Positions 49,911 through 58,830 are shown, numbered from the stretch's first letter. The stretch is DNA of 64,000 nucleotides from Prochlorococcus sp. MIT 0701 (GCF_000760295.1 NZ_JNBA01000029.1:1-64000), one strand, 5' to 3'. A program made the numbers and translations. Notes: generated by a model not told the origin, from the letters alone.

Positions 49911-49946
49911 AAGAGGGATTGAAGTCATCCATCCCTCTTTTTTATT
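49911..49946 (+). terminator. rho-independent terminator after rpsN
   Basis: AAGAGGGAT pairs with ATCCCTCTT across an 11-base loop and is followed by TTTTATT. It separates rpsN from pnp on the plus strand. Confidence 0.85.
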
Positions 49947-50045
49947 GCTTAGCAACTGAACCAACAGGAATCAATTCCAAAATTCCATGAAAGTTGACTC
50001 GGCAAAGTGCCAGTATGGTGCTTGACAAAAAAAACATAAGAGAAC

Positions 50046-52211
50046 GTGCAAGGTCAGACACAGTCGATCTCCTTTGATGGTCGGGAGATTCGGCTGACCA
50101 CAGGGCGATATGCCCCCCAGGCCGGTGGTTCCGTGATGATGGAATGCGGCGACACCGCCGTCCTGGTAACCGCCACCAGATCGACAGGCCGCGAAGGCAT
50201 CGATTTTCTTCCCCTGATTTGCGACTACGAGGAGCGGCTCTATGCAGCTGGCCGCATTCCTGGCAGTTTCATGCGACGTGAAGGTCGCCCGCCAGAGAGA
50301 GCCACACTGATCGCTCGTCTAATCGACCGCCCCATGCGGCCCTTATTCCCTAGCTGGATGAGGGACGACCTACAGATCGTGGCAACATGCCTCTCCCTCG
50401 ATGAACGGGTTCCAGCAGATGTGCTGGCCGTTACGGGAGCTTCCATGGCCACCTTGCTAGCAGGCATCCCCTTCCAGGGTCCAATGGCTGCAGTGAGGGT
50501 AGGGCTTCTCGGTGATGATTTCGTTCTGAATCCCAGCTATCGAGAAATCGAACGTGGCGATCTCGATCTCGTGGTGGCTGGCACCCCAGATGGAGTTGTG
50601 ATGGTTGAAGCCGGTGCAAACCAGCTGCCAGAAGGGGACGTCATCGAAGCCATCGACTTTGGCTATGAAGCCGTCTGCGAATTAATCAAGGCACAGCAAT
50701 CCATCCTCAAGGATGCAGGGATTAAGCAGGTACTGCCGGAACCCCCCACTCAAGACACCAAGCTGTCGACTTATCTGGAAAAAAATTGCAGCAAGAGCAT
50801 CGGAGAAGTGCTTAAGCAATTTGAACAAACCAAAGCTGAACGCGATAGCAAGCTGGATGCCATCAAAGCGAAAACAGCTGAAGCCATTGACAGCCTCAAA
50901 GAAGACGATGCCGTTCGCAAGTCAGTGAATGCCAACAGCAAAGTCTTGAGCAATAACTTCAAGGCGCTCACTAAAAAATTGATGCGTGAGCAGATCATCA
51001 AACAAGGCAAACGCGTCGATGGTCGCAAGCTCGATGAGGTCCGCACGATCAGTTCCGCCGCAGGCGTGCTGCCAAAACGCGTGCACGGATCCGGACTCTT
51101 CCAACGCGGACTAACCCAGGTGCTGTCCACCGCCACCCTGGGCACACCCAGCGATGCCCAGGAGATGGATGACCTCAACCCTGGACCTGAGAAGACCTAT
51201 CTACACCACTACAACTTTCCCCCCTATTCCGTTGGCGAGACACGTCCAATGCGATCCCCCGGCCGCCGTGAGGTAGGCCATGGTTCCCTCGCTGAACGCG
51301 CCATCATTCCAGTGCTGCCTCCCAAGGACACTTTCCCTTACGTGCTCCGGGTGGTGAGCGAAGTCCTCAGCTCCAATGGGTCCACCTCGATGGGCTCGGT
51401 CTGCGGCAGCACCCTGGCCCTCATGGATGCAGGTGTTCCGCTGAAGGCTCCAGTAAGCGGAGCCGCCATGGGCTTGATCAAGGAAGATGCTGAGATTCGC
51501 ATCCTCACTGACATCCAAGGAATCGAGGACTTCCTCGGTGATATGGACTTCAAGGTGGCTGGAACAAAAGATGGCATCACGGCCCTGCAAATGGACATGA
51601 AGATCACCGGCCTTCCGGTAAAAACCATTGCAGAAGCTGTCAATCAGGCCCGCCCTGCCAGGATCCATATCCTCGAGAAGATGCTGGAAGCCATTGACGC
51701 TCCCAGGACTAGCCTCTCTCCCCATGCCCCGCGCCTGCTGAGTTTCAGAATCGATCCAGAACTGATCGGCACAGTGATTGGCCCAGGTGGTCGCACAATC
51801 AAGGGCATCACAGAACGCACCAACACCAAGATCGACATAGAAGACGGTGGCATCGTCACGATTGCTTCTCATGACGGGGCTGCTGCAGAGGCAGCTCAAC
51901 GCATCATCGAAGGACTCACCCGCAAAGTAAACGAGGGGGAGGTTTTCAGCGGAACCATCACAAGGATCATTCCGATCGGGGCTTTCGTAGAGATCCTTCC
52001 CGGCAAAGAGGGCATGATCCATATCTCCCAGCTGTCAGAGGCTCGCGTGGAGAAGGTCGACGACGTCGTGAAAGTAGGGGATGAGGTGACAGTACGAATA
52101 CGAGAAATTGACAATCGTGGCCGTATCAACCTCACACTCAGAGGCGTCCCTCAAAACGGCGAAGAGACTCAGTCAGAGCCAGCTCCAACTCCTGTAGCCC
52201 CTCTCAACTGA
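50046..52211 (+). CDS. pnp: polyribonucleotide nucleotidyltransferase (PNPase)
   Basis: 721 residues from GTG 50046. It degrades RNA by phosphorolysis and in cyanobacteria also adds heteropolymeric tails. Two RNase PH domains are present: the first with [19 protein letters not shown], the second with [23 protein letters not shown] and [26 protein letters not shown], split between linker helices. KH domain: [21 protein letters not shown]1 domain: [28 protein letters not shown]. Full normal length. Confidence 0.96.
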   Translation: MQGQTQSISFDGREIRLTTGRYAPQAGGSVMMECGDTAVLVTATRSTGREGIDFLPLICDYEERLYAAGRIPGSFMRREGRPPERATLIARLIDRPMRPLFPSWMRDDLQIVATCLSLDERVPADVLAVTGASMATLLAGIPFQGPMAAVRVGLLGDDFVLNPSYREIERGDLDLVVAGTPDGVVMVEAGANQLPEGDVIEAIDFGYEAVCELIKAQQSILKDAGIKQVLPEPPTQDTKLSTYLEKNCSKSIGEVLKQFEQTKAERDSKLDAIKAKTAEAIDSLKEDDAVRKSVNANSKVLSNNFKALTKKLMREQIIKQGKRVDGRKLDEVRTISSAAGVLPKRVHGSGLFQRGLTQVLSTATLGTPSDAQEMDDLNPGPEKTYLHHYNFPPYSVGETRPMRSPGRREVGHGSLAERAIIPVLPPKDTFPYVLRVVSEVLSSNGSTSMGSVCGSTLALMDAGVPLKAPVSGAAMGLIKEDAEIRILTDIQGIEDFLGDMDFKVAGTKDGITALQMDMKITGLPVKTIAEAVNQARPARIHILEKMLEAIDAPRTSLSPHAPRLLSFRIDPELIGTVIGPGGRTIKGITERTNTKIDIEDGGIVTIASHDGAAAEAAQRIIEGLTRKVNEGEVFSGTITRIIPIGAFVEILPGKEGMIHISQLSEARVEKVDDVVKVGDEVTVRIREIDNRGRINLTLRGVPQNGEETQSEPAPTPVAPLN

Positions 52212-52237
52212 GGGGCCTGAAGGGCTATTAGGTCAAT

Positions 52238-53155
52238 TCAAACCTGAAAGCCTGGGTCGATCTCTTGCATAGCCCGCGCCGCTGCTTCACAAAGCTGGGC
52301 GTGGGCGAGGCCATGACTGGCGATCAAACATCCGGCCTGACGTACATCACCGCTGTTGTAAGCAAGCTGGCGTCCATCAGCATGAGTGAAACATCCCCCT
52401 GCAGCCATCAGCACCGCCTCTGGAGCCGCCATATCCCAGTCTTTTGGAGCACTACGACCTGAAAGAGAGACATACAGATCTGTTTCTCCGCGCAGAATCG
52501 TGGTCACCTTGCACCCCACACTGCCCACAGCCTTGCTACCACCAAGAGCAAGGCTCTCTAGCAGCTGTTCAAGCCTGTTGTCGCGGTGGTTGCGACTCGC
52601 TACCAGCATCAACTCACCAAAAGCCTTGCGCTGACTAAAACGCACCGGCGAACGTTGTCCCTGCCGGTCTTCGCACCAGGCACCAGAACCGATCACACCA
52701 AACCAAAGCTCCTCGGCTTCTGGCAGGAGTACCACGCCAAGCACTGGTCGTTGACCATGCACCAAGGCAAGATGCACGGCGTATTCACCTGTGCCCTGCA
52801 AGAAGTCCTTTGTGCCATCCAAGGGGTCAAGGATCCACAACCATTCCGCAGCTAAGGGTTCGCCTGCAGTGAGTTGCTCCTTTGCCGTCTCCTCACTCAA
52901 TAGAGTCCAATCTGCCAAGGGAAAATTCGCTTCTAAGCCATCCAAAAGCCAACTGTTCACCGCAAGGTCAGCGGCAGAGACAGGCCCCTCACCACCATCG
53001 TCAACACTCAGAGCCTTAGAAAATCCATGCGGTGGCTGTTCTCCCCGGGCATAGGCCAGCAGGATGTCTGCAGCACCCCAGCTCAATCGCCTCAATTGCT
53101 GCAACAAAACCTCCAGGTCCACACCAGCAGGGAGAAGAGGTGCGTTCGGCATCAT
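52238..53155 (-). CDS. cysQ: 3'(2'),5'-bisphosphate nucleotidase, CysQ type
   Basis: 305 residues from ATG 53155. It removes 3'-phosphate from PAP made in sulfate assimilation. The lithium-sensitive phosphatase marks are SAADLAVNSWLLDGL, LLSEE with a metal Glu, LWILDPLDGTKDFLQGTGEYAVHLAL as the main metal site, and APKDWDMAAPEAVLMAAGG. A longer frame overlaps the divergent rsmI gene and is not preferred. Only 24 bases separate the two starts. Confidence 0.9.
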   Translation of the reverse strand: MMPNAPLLPAGVDLEVLLQQLRRLSWGAADILLAYARGEQPPHGFSKALSVDDGGEGPVSAADLAVNSWLLDGLEANFPLADWTLLSEETAKEQLTAGEPLAAEWLWILDPLDGTKDFLQGTGEYAVHLALVHGQRPVLGVVLLPEAEELWFGVIGSGAWCEDRQGQRSPVRFSQRKAFGELMLVASRNHRDNRLEQLLESLALGGSKAVGSVGCKVTTILRGETDLYVSLSGRSAPKDWDMAAPEAVLMAAGGCFTHADGRQLAYNSGDVRQAGCLIASHGLAHAQLCEAAARAMQEIDPGFQV

Positions 53156-53179
53156 GAATAGACACGTGCAAGCCTCATT

Positions 53180-54049
53180 TTGAGTCAGCGAGAGGAACCA
53201 GCACCAGGGGTGCTCTATGTGGTTGGGACGCCCATTGGTCACCTCGGAGATCTCTCCCCCAGAGCACGCTCTGTGCTCACGAATGTCTCGGCCATCGCCT
53301 GTGAAGACACACGCCATAGCGGCCATCTACTCAACAGCCTGGGCGCGCAGAGTCAACGCTTCAGCTTCCACCAACACAACACCAAAGCTCGCCTCCCCCA
53401 ACTACTTCAACTGCTCAGCGAAGGGCAAAGCCTGGCTTTAATCAGTGATGCCGGGCTGCCGGGCATCAGCGATCCCGGCGAACAACTCGTCGCAGCCGCT
53501 AGGGCAGCGGGGCACCAGGTGATCTGTATTCCCGGCCCCTGTGCAGCAACAACAGCCTTAGTGAGCAGCGGACTTCCATGTGGCCGCTTTTGTTTTGAAG
53601 GTTTTCTACCCTCCAGAGGCAAGGAACGGCGGCAGCAGCTGGCAGCGGTCGCCAGCGAGACCCGAACAACCATTCTTTACGAAGCGCCACACCGGCTGGT
53701 GCAACTGCTGAAAGAATTGGCGCAACTTTGCGGGGATGAGCGGCCCTTACAGGTGGCCAGGGAACTCACCAAACGCCATGAACAACAAGTAGGGCCAACG
53801 ATCGCAGCAGCCCTACAGCATTTTCTTGAACACAAGCCTCTAGGGGAATGCACTCTTGTCCTAGGAGGTGCTCCAATTGCAATACCAGATCAGCAAAGTG
53901 ACGCGCATTGGCGAGCGGAATTGGCAGCATTGATGGCCAGTGGAGCAAGTGCAAGTGATGCCGCTCGACAACTCGCTCAACAATCAGGACAATCCAGAAG
54001 GGTTCTCTATGCCCTGCTACACCAAATGGTAGAAAACGAGAGCGAGTGA
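53180..54049 (+). CDS. rsmI: 16S rRNA (cytidine-1402-2'-O)-methyltransferase
   Basis: 289 residues from TTG 53180 (LSQREEPAPGVLYVVGTPIG). It methylates C1402 in the ribosomal P site. Tetrapyrrole-methylase fold marks are LYVVGTPIGHLGDLSPRA, ACEDTRHSGHLL, LISDAGLPGISDPGE, ICIPGPCAATTALVSSGL and FEGFLPSRGKERR. Normal length. Confidence 0.94.
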   Translation: MSQREEPAPGVLYVVGTPIGHLGDLSPRARSVLTNVSAIACEDTRHSGHLLNSLGAQSQRFSFHQHNTKARLPQLLQLLSEGQSLALISDAGLPGISDPGEQLVAAARAAGHQVICIPGPCAATTALVSSGLPCGRFCFEGFLPSRGKERRQQLAAVASETRTTILYEAPHRLVQLLKELAQLCGDERPLQVARELTKRHEQQVGPTIAAALQHFLEHKPLGECTLVLGGAPIAIPDQQSDAHWRAELAALMASGASASDAARQLAQQSGQSRRVLYALLHQMVENESE

Positions 54050-54092
54050 ATTCCTAGAAACGGCAAACTAAGGGAACCATCGAAAACACATC

Positions 54093-54320
54093 ATGCTGCT
54101 GCGGCTTCGACTGCTAACAACCAGTCTTGTCAGCGGCGGCTTGCTCCTGGTCGTGCTCTGCCTGGGAGCCCAAAATCTCACTGATCGCCACAGTCTCAGG
54201 CTGGGTGATGCCAAAAGCGCAGAGCTCCCCACAGGTTTTCTGGTAGGGATGTCAATCGTCGTAGGTGTCATTAGTGGCGGCACTACCGCCGCACTGCTTC
54301 TGCCCAAGCCAAGATCCTGA
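54093..54320 (+). CDS. small membrane protein of unknown function
   Basis: 75 residues with two hydrophobic segments: LLTTSLVSGGLLLVVLCLGA near the start and FLVGMSIVVGVISGGTTAALLL near the end, joined by a short polar loop. The arrangement suggests a hairpin in the membrane. It starts 43 bases after rsmI on the same strand. No family is recognised. Confidence 0.65.
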   Translation: MLLRLRLLTTSLVSGGLLLVVLCLGAQNLTDRHSLRLGDAKSAELPTGFLVGMSIVVGVISGGTTAALLLPKPRS

Positions 54321-54353
54321 ACGCCTCATAAGCGAATCAAGAACCGTTCAGAT

Positions 54354-55172
54354 CTATGGGGCTTGAACATCAAGGGCAATCAGTGAACCCTCCAGCACCA
54401 AACGGGTGATGCCGCGAGCCAACAGATAGGAGGTGGTGAGCTCAAAAACACTTGTATCAGGCACCTTGATCACCCTTTGACTACGTCCACACTGACGTTT
54501 GGCAGAACGGGGATTCGCAAACAAACAAAGAGCCCGTCTGTCCTGATCATCATCGGCTAGCAAACCCAACTCTGAGAACTCCTTCAACGGGCGCGCATCA
54601 AGTTCAACTGTCTTGTCGACAAGCATATAAACACTGCTAGGTAACAAGCCAGGCAAGAGAGGCTCACATTTCACCTTTGGACGATCATTGAAAGCAACAG
54701 AATCTGCGACTAAAGGAACCAGCTCGCAAAACACCTCGGACCCAGGCAGATCTCCCATATCCGCCTCGAGATGGTCATCTTGGCTGGAGTCCTCTTCCGG
54801 ATCATCACCAAAGTCATCGGCATCATCGAGAGCAAGAACACCTGCAGCTTCGTCGTCCAACGCGAGCTCATCCACCTTCCCCTCTTCAAGATTCCCCTCA
54901 TCAAGCGAATTCAGCGTCGATGAACTCGACTCTGATGGATCATTAACGGTTGCTTCTCCAACAGCAGAGAGAGTCTTAGAGATGGCACCACGCTGGGCAC
55001 GAGAGGCCTTCACCGCGACGTAGTCCTTCTCTGAAAGCAGCGTTTTAACGGTGCGAGTGACAGTATTAGGACTGCAGCCGTAAGCCTTGGCAAGGCTTGC
55101 TGTGGCATCACCTGCCCTGTAACGCTCCACAAGCTCAGATTTCTGGCTGTCGCTGAGCCGGCTGGCCGCCAT
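54354..55172 (-). CDS. helix-turn-helix protein with acidic linker
   Basis: 272 residues from ATG 55172 (MAASRLSDSQK). The N-terminal HTH is clear: KSELVERYRAGDATASLAKAYGCSPNTVTRTVK, like transposase- or sigma-type HTH units. A long, very acidic Ser/Asp/Glu linker covers about 75-140. The C-terminal half (VKCEPLLPGLLPSSVYMLVDKTVELDARPL and DRRALCLFANPRSAKRQCG) is of unknown fold, with Cys residues. It probably binds DNA. It is next to the tRNA-Arg, at the boundary of core and accessory DNA. Confidence 0.75.
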   Translation of the reverse strand: MAASRLSDSQKSELVERYRAGDATASLAKAYGCSPNTVTRTVKTLLSEKDYVAVKASRAQRGAISKTLSAVGEATVNDPSESSSSTLNSLDEGNLEEGKVDELALDDEAAGVLALDDADDFGDDPEEDSSQDDHLEADMGDLPGSEVFCELVPLVADSVAFNDRPKVKCEPLLPGLLPSSVYMLVDKTVELDARPLKEFSELGLLADDDQDRRALCLFANPRSAKRQCGRSQRVIKVPDTSVFELTTSYLLARGITRLVLEGSLIALDVQAP

Positions 55173-55239
55173 CGGATGCAAGTTCGCAGCCTCTAACCAT
55201 AGAAGGCCAACTCGATGTTGACTGCCACAATGCTCTGGT

Positions 55240-55313
55240 GCTCCCTTAGCTCAGCTGGATAGAGCAACTGCCTTCTAAGCAGTCGGTCGTGTGTTCGAAT
55301 CACACAGGGGGCG
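55240..55313 (+). tRNA. tRNA-Arg (anticodon TCT)
   Basis: 74 bases fold into a full cloverleaf. The acceptor is GCTCCCT with AGGGGGC and discriminator G, the D-arm is GCTC...GAGC, the anticodon stem is ACTGC...GCAGT around CTTCTAA, and the T-arm is GTGTG-TTCGAAT-CACAC. CCA is not encoded. It is the left boundary of the decayed element that ends in the tRNA fragment at 57133-57179. Confidence 0.95.
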
Positions 55314-55455
55314 TGAGTTATATCGGGGGTTCTCATCGCCATGCCTGGCGTCAGTCTGCTTTTGCAGCTGACGGCCCCTGGCGAAACAGCGCCAGAAAGA
55401 TCCACCTACTTGAGGCCATCCGGCGAGCTCATAAGTTGAAGCGTCGGAGGAGGAT

Positions 55456-55931
55456 ATGAGCCGGAAGTCTCCAAAATTTCTCTCCCGTGAACAAGACGCT
55501 CTTCTGAGGACAGAGCTGCTGCGCTTGACTGCAGAGCTCCATCCGATCACCGTCCGCGGTCTCTACTCCCAAGCGGTCGTGTCTGCACTGCTGGATTACA
55601 TCAGCCAGCACAGCATGGGGCAGCAGGGTCAACTACAACCTTCTTCAAGAATCTGCGTAAGGCAGCAGTCATGCCATGGGAATGGGTGGTAGATGAAACT
55701 CGACCCAACTATGGAGTCAACCGCTGGGTTGATCCTGCTGGCTTGACTGAGACAGCACCGCTGTATTACTCGCTGGATTTTTGGCGTAAGCAGCGGACTC
55801 GCCCGCTGGTCATGGTGGAAAAGGCAGGTCAGATCCCTTTTTATCTCCACCACGCTCATGAACGATGCCTTCAGCTTTTTGAAGGTGGCCTGGATGCTGT
55901 CGATTGGATCGAGCTGTACGGGCAGCAGTAG
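55456..55931 (+). pseudogene. frameshifted phage/mobile-type protein, TOPRIM-like family (tentative)
   Basis: A strong ribosome site (GGAGGAGGAT) precedes ATG 55456. The first frame encodes KFLSREQDALLRTELLRL and HPITVRGLYSQAVVSALLDY. The second frame, usable from about 55640 to 55931, continues the same protein with FFKNLRKAAVMPWEWVVDETR, YYSLDFWRKQRTRPLVMVEKAG and LHHAHERCLQLFEGG. The order HPxTVRGxYxQxV ... GxMPWEWxVDxTR ... WRxQ...xVxVEKxG is that of a protein family common in phages and mobile elements with a TOPRIM/Spo11-like part; that assignment is from memory. The shift lies at about 55615-55640. The C-terminal domain also looks truncated. Confidence 0.6.
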
Positions 55932-55945
55932 TGGCAGGCAGGCAA

Positions 55946-55973
55946 TCAAAAACCCCACTCACGAGAGCGGGGC
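55946..55973 (-). terminator. terminator after the GG-leader peptide gene
   Basis: On the minus strand CCCCGCTC-TCGT-GAGTGGGG, one mismatch in an 8-bp stem, is followed by TTTTTG. It lies 25 bases past the stop of the peptide gene at 55998 and supports that gene being transcribed. Confidence 0.7.
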
Positions 55974-55997
55974 ATTGTCTTCTGACTCTACCGATGG

Positions 55998-56273
55998 TCA
56001 ATACCAGACATTCGGACCAGGATTTTCTTCACCAGGAGGCTGGTGGACGTTGCCACCATTGCCACCACCAGAGCCAGCAACGATCGTAATGACCTTGATG
56101 ACTTCATCGACATAGTCAGAGCCTTCATGCTCCCCGTCGCCATCGCCGAAAGTTTTTTCAATCCACTTTCCTACTTTTGTCTTGGCTTTTTTGCCACCAC
56201 CGCACACAGTCGTGAGATCAGTGAGTTGAAGCTCTTGGTCAATGGTTTCGTTGATAAAAGAAGTATTCGTCAT
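55998..56273 (-). CDS. double-glycine-leader peptide (bacteriocin-like)
   Basis: 91 residues. The N-terminal part NETIDQELQLTDLTTVCGGG fits the leader pattern of peptides processed and exported by C39-peptidase ABC transporters (E-L-x-x-L-x-x-V-x-GG), with predicted cleavage after CGG. The core of about 65 residues is basic first (KKAKTKVGKWIEKTFG), then has a hydrophobic stretch (YVDEVIKVITIVAGSGGG) and ends in Pro/Gly. No cysteine remains in the core, so lanthionine rings are excluded; an unmodified class II-like bacteriocin or signalling peptide fits better. No exporter, immunity or modifying gene is visible within the window. A terminator follows. Confidence 0.65.
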   Translation of the reverse strand: MTNTSFINETIDQELQLTDLTTVCGGGKKAKTKVGKWIEKTFGDGDGEHEGSDYVDEVIKVITIVAGSGGGNGGNVHQPPGEENPGPNVWY

Positions 56274-56379
56274 GGTTTTGTTTAAGTGAGGAAGTGGAGG
56301 TCATCCCTCCAACACACTCACCATCTCTGAATTCACGGGATGACTCGATGACCTGCCTCAGTCGTCGCTGTGATGTTGC

Positions 56380-56657
56380 TCACAGGGTCAGATCGTCGGT
56401 GGTGAACAGCATCGCCAACCAATCTTCTGGAGGTTGATCCACATCTAGATCCCGAGGTAAGTAAGCATCCGCTGCCGACGGATGGGCTGGCCCAGTCGGG
56501 AGGATCGCCGGTAAGTGCTCACCAGAACGAATTGCGCGTGCTGCGTTGGTGAGTCGGGCCGGATCTGGACCAGCAATCCCTCCTGCTGATTCACCAGCCA
56601 ACCCTCACCATGGGGCTTCTCCTGGAACTGCTTGTAATACGGATGTTCCTTAAACAT
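56380..56657 (-). pseudogene. frameshifted small protein of the tRNA-bounded element
   Basis: From ATG 56657 the first frame encodes MFKEHPYYKQFQEKPHGEG and QEGLLVQIRPD. In a second frame the sequence continues as PARLTNAARAIRSGEHLPAI, AADAYLPRDLDVDQPPEDWL and ends at 56380. The shared DNA at about 56545-56570 reads RPDSPT in one frame and GPDPARLT in the other, so a one- or two-base indel there would restore one protein of about 90 residues. No family is recognised. It is not possible to tell decay from a sequencing error. Confidence 0.45.
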
Positions 56658-56710
56658 CGGAGGAGTCTGGTCATCGCCCTCGGCAAACTGAGAGCCGCAA
56701 TAAGTTACTC

Positions 56711-56869
56711 ATGCCAGAGACCACCAAGACCTGCGTTGAGATGACGTGTTTGCAAGGGTTGGCGGATCTGGAACGACTCTAGGGACCATCGCTGGATTTC
56801 TTACCCACCAACGACCCTGAGGCAGCACCGCCGCCGCTCCCTCAGGGTCGCTGGCTCATATGGCCGTGA
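56711..56869 (+). pseudogene. small gene with internal TAG
   Basis: ATG 56711 opens MPETTKTCVEMTCLQGLADL, a TAG lies at 56780-56782, and the same frame continues to TGA 56869 with LDFLPTNDPEAAPPPLPQG and RWLIWP. Both halves look like real protein. A single base change at the TAG would give 52 residues. A perfect 11-bp hairpin lies within its second half. Alternatively the two halves are unrelated. Confidence 0.35.
56812..56850. repeat. 11-bp perfect inverted repeat
   Basis: CGACCCTGAGG and CCTCAGGGTCG are separated by 17 GC-rich bases. There is no T-run after it. It may be a structural RNA or DNA element of the mobile remnant, or chance within a Pro-rich coding region. Confidence 0.5.
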
Positions 56870-57107
56870 CGAGCAAGCGGCTGCCAGGAGCGATGGTGCT
56901 CGATCGGCTGGATGTGGAAGCCAATGCTGTGGACCGAGCAACTGCCTTTCAGGCAATCAATCATGGAGGGATTGCAAGGTGCTGCACAGGGGTGAAGACC
57001 TGTTGCAAAAGGGTGAGAGCACTGCTCTCAGTTTTACTTCAAATCACTTTTGCAGAGGATTGCGGACGCAAGCACCGATTAACAAGAATCAATTCCCTCA
57101 CACAAAA

Positions 57108-57128
57108 AAGCCCATCACCACTGGGCTT
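57108..57128. terminator. bidirectional hairpin directly before the tRNA fragment
   Basis: AAGCCCA and TGGGCTT pair across a 7-base loop. The A-run at 57104-57109 serves as a T-run for minus-strand transcription, and TTAATT follows on the plus strand. It ends four bases before the tRNA-Arg 3' copy, as terminators often do at element ends. Confidence 0.65.
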
Positions 57129-57132
57129 AATT

Positions 57133-57179
57133 ACTGCCTTCTAAGCAGTCGGTCGATGGTTCGAATCCATCAGGGGGCG
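57133..57179 (+). repeat. 3'-half copy of tRNA-Arg (attachment-site remnant)
   Basis: 47 bases from the anticodon stem to the discriminator base repeat 55267-55313. The first 23 bases (ACTGCCTTCTAAGCAGTCGG...) are identical, as are the loop TTCGAAT and the end AGGGGGCG. The T-stem is GATGG/CCATC instead of GTGTG/CACAC, still fully paired. The D-arm and 5' acceptor are missing, so it cannot be a working tRNA. This is the expected direct repeat left by integration of an element at a tRNA 3' end. Confidence 0.85.
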
Positions 57180-57736
57180 TGCAGCCAGAGAAAACGAGTT
57201 AAGGAATTCTCCAACCGCACCTCGGCCTTTTACACTGCGCGAGCTTAATTTTTACTTTAGGCAAAAGCTATGCGTCATTTAGTAGATAATTTTTACTATA
57301 TCGTTTCAGCACTAATTAGCCCCGCAGCGGTGCAATTTAAAGAGGTTCTATACTTCAGCGGACAATGACCAGAGGAGCTGTTCTTTTGAGTCAGGGAAAG
57401 CCTTGCAGGCATGCTCCTTTATTCTGTTCGCAACAATTAAAATTACTTGGCCAAATAAATTCATTCATCCTCTTACGCTCGCCAGGGATGTTAGCCATCA
57501 ATCCAAAATTAAAGAATCAATAGTAAGTCAAGTAAAAAAATTCCCACAAGTGAGTTCATGGGCAGCAGGTATCGCACAAAATCACAAAGGAATACCAATA
57601 AAAGGCCAAGGTATTTCCGGAGAGATCAACATGAAATTGTTGCTGAGTTGATTAAAGAGTAGCCGCATAAGAACGCATTACAATCTATACAAAAATAGCT
57701 TTCAATTCTTGAACACATTAATCTAACTGACCATTG
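57180..57736. other. stretch without clear genes
   Basis: AT-rich. One open frame of 82 codons (57403-57651, plus) begins with a hydrophobic run but has no ribosome site or recognisable pattern and was not accepted. No RNA gene was identified. Confidence 0.35.
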
Positions 57737-58081
57737 CTAAGACTGATCATTATTGCCTGCGTCTTCAACAATGCATTCATCAATGGCGGCTTCGTCGATT
57801 TCGCTGACTACTGCAACAGAAGTCACGTCTTCAACTTTTGCAGCTTCATCAATTCCCTCTGGTTCACGCCGAACTAGCTCTTTAATAAACGCCTCAAGAA
57901 GATTATATAATCTTACAAATCGAACTGAAAGATCTTTAAGATCAATCCACATGCCCTCAAGGAGGGCTTTTATCTCCTCAGCCTTTTCACCTTTATTGAG
58001 CAGCAGGATTAAAGCTCCAACTCCTAAAACAATTCCCCCAAAAGAAAGAAGAATAAGCACAAAAACAACTAGAGCAGCCAT
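57737..58081 (-). CDS. single-pass membrane protein with acidic tail
   Basis: 114 residues. GGAGG lies three bases before the ATG, a strong site. One long N-terminal helix (LVVFVLILLSFGGIVLGVGALILLL) is followed by a basic-acidic coiled region (KGEKAEEIKALLEGMWIDLKDLSVRF and on) and a very acidic end (EIDEAAIDECIVED). It resembles DUF948- or YtxH-like membrane stalk proteins but no family can be named with confidence. It stands alone in accessory DNA. Confidence 0.65.
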   Translation of the reverse strand: MAALVVFVLILLSFGGIVLGVGALILLLNKGEKAEEIKALLEGMWIDLKDLSVRFVRLYNLLEAFIKELVRREPEGIDEAAKVEDVTSVAVVSEIDEAAIDECIVEDAGNNDQS

Positions 58082-58365
58082 GAACCTCCTTTTGACGCAC
58101 TTAGACGATCACGCACACATCCATTAACGACAAGCAGCCTTCAATAAAATTCAGGAATCAAAAGCGCTAAGCATTAATGGAGAAATGACTGTGCCATTCG
58201 ATTCACTCGGCTTGGGCACGTAATGATGGCTCATTGAAGAGTCCTCAAAGCTCTGTCCATATTTCAGAAGCCAGAGGTGATCGCAAAGACTGACTTGCAT
58301 ATGAACCAATATTCAGCGACAAAATAGCTATGCAGCTAATTTCATCACTGACAAGGTTTGGCCCC

Positions 58366-58830
58366 ATGCCTACTGATGAGATCAACACTCTCGAGCTGAA
58401 TAAGGGTCTCATCACGGTGATGACCGAAGGACCATTGGCCTTTCATCGCATCAGCGAGCCCCTGCAGCAACTTATCGAGAACCACGGTTACAGAGATGGT
58501 GCTGTGGTGCTGGCCGGTCTGCACACCACCACAGCCCTGATCGTGAATGAATGGGAAGAACGCCTGCTTGAAGACATCAAGCATTGGCTCAATCAATTGG
58601 CCCCAGCAAATCTGACCTGGAAACACAACGACCTTCATCTTCGCCCCAATATCCCTGAGGATGAACCGCGAAATGCCCATGCACACTTACAAGCGTTGCT
58701 GCTCGGTAATCACCTCACGGTTTCTGTCCAGGATGCCCAACTCGTGCTAGGTCGATATCAAGACGTCATCCTGGTGGAGTTAGACGGTCCACGACGACGA
58801 CAGGTTGGCGTGAGCTTTCTGGGTGCTTAA
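58366..58830 (+). CDS. YjbQ/UPF0047 family protein
   Basis: 154 residues from ATG 58366 (MPTDEINTLELNKGL); an ATG twelve codons upstream is possible. Family stretches are AVVLAGLHTTTALIVNEWEERLLEDI, NAHAHLQALLLGNHLTVSV and LGRYQDVILVELDGPRRRQV, each split by short loops. The conserved His, Asp and Glu form a probable active site. YjbQ has been reported to have low thiamine-phosphate synthase activity, but its true role is unsettled. Length is a little over the usual 135-140. Confidence 0.9.
   Translation: MPTDEINTLELNKGLITVMTEGPLAFHRISEPLQQLIENHGYRDGAVVLAGLHTTTALIVNEWEERLLEDIKHWLNQLAPANLTWKHNDLHLRPNIPEDEPRNAHAHLQALLLGNHLTVSVQDAQLVLGRYQDVILVELDGPRRRQVGVSFLGA

Noticed and set aside
50000-50045. 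TTGACA-like promoter before pnp
   Set aside because: A TTGACA hexamer is present but no -10 box at proper spacing was seen.
51201-52022. 273-codon minus-strand frame
   Set aside because: It is antisense to pnp, which is beyond doubt.
56860-57144. 94-codon plus-strand frame before the tRNA fragment
   Set aside because: It extends through the terminator hairpin at 57108-57128 and its composition looks random.
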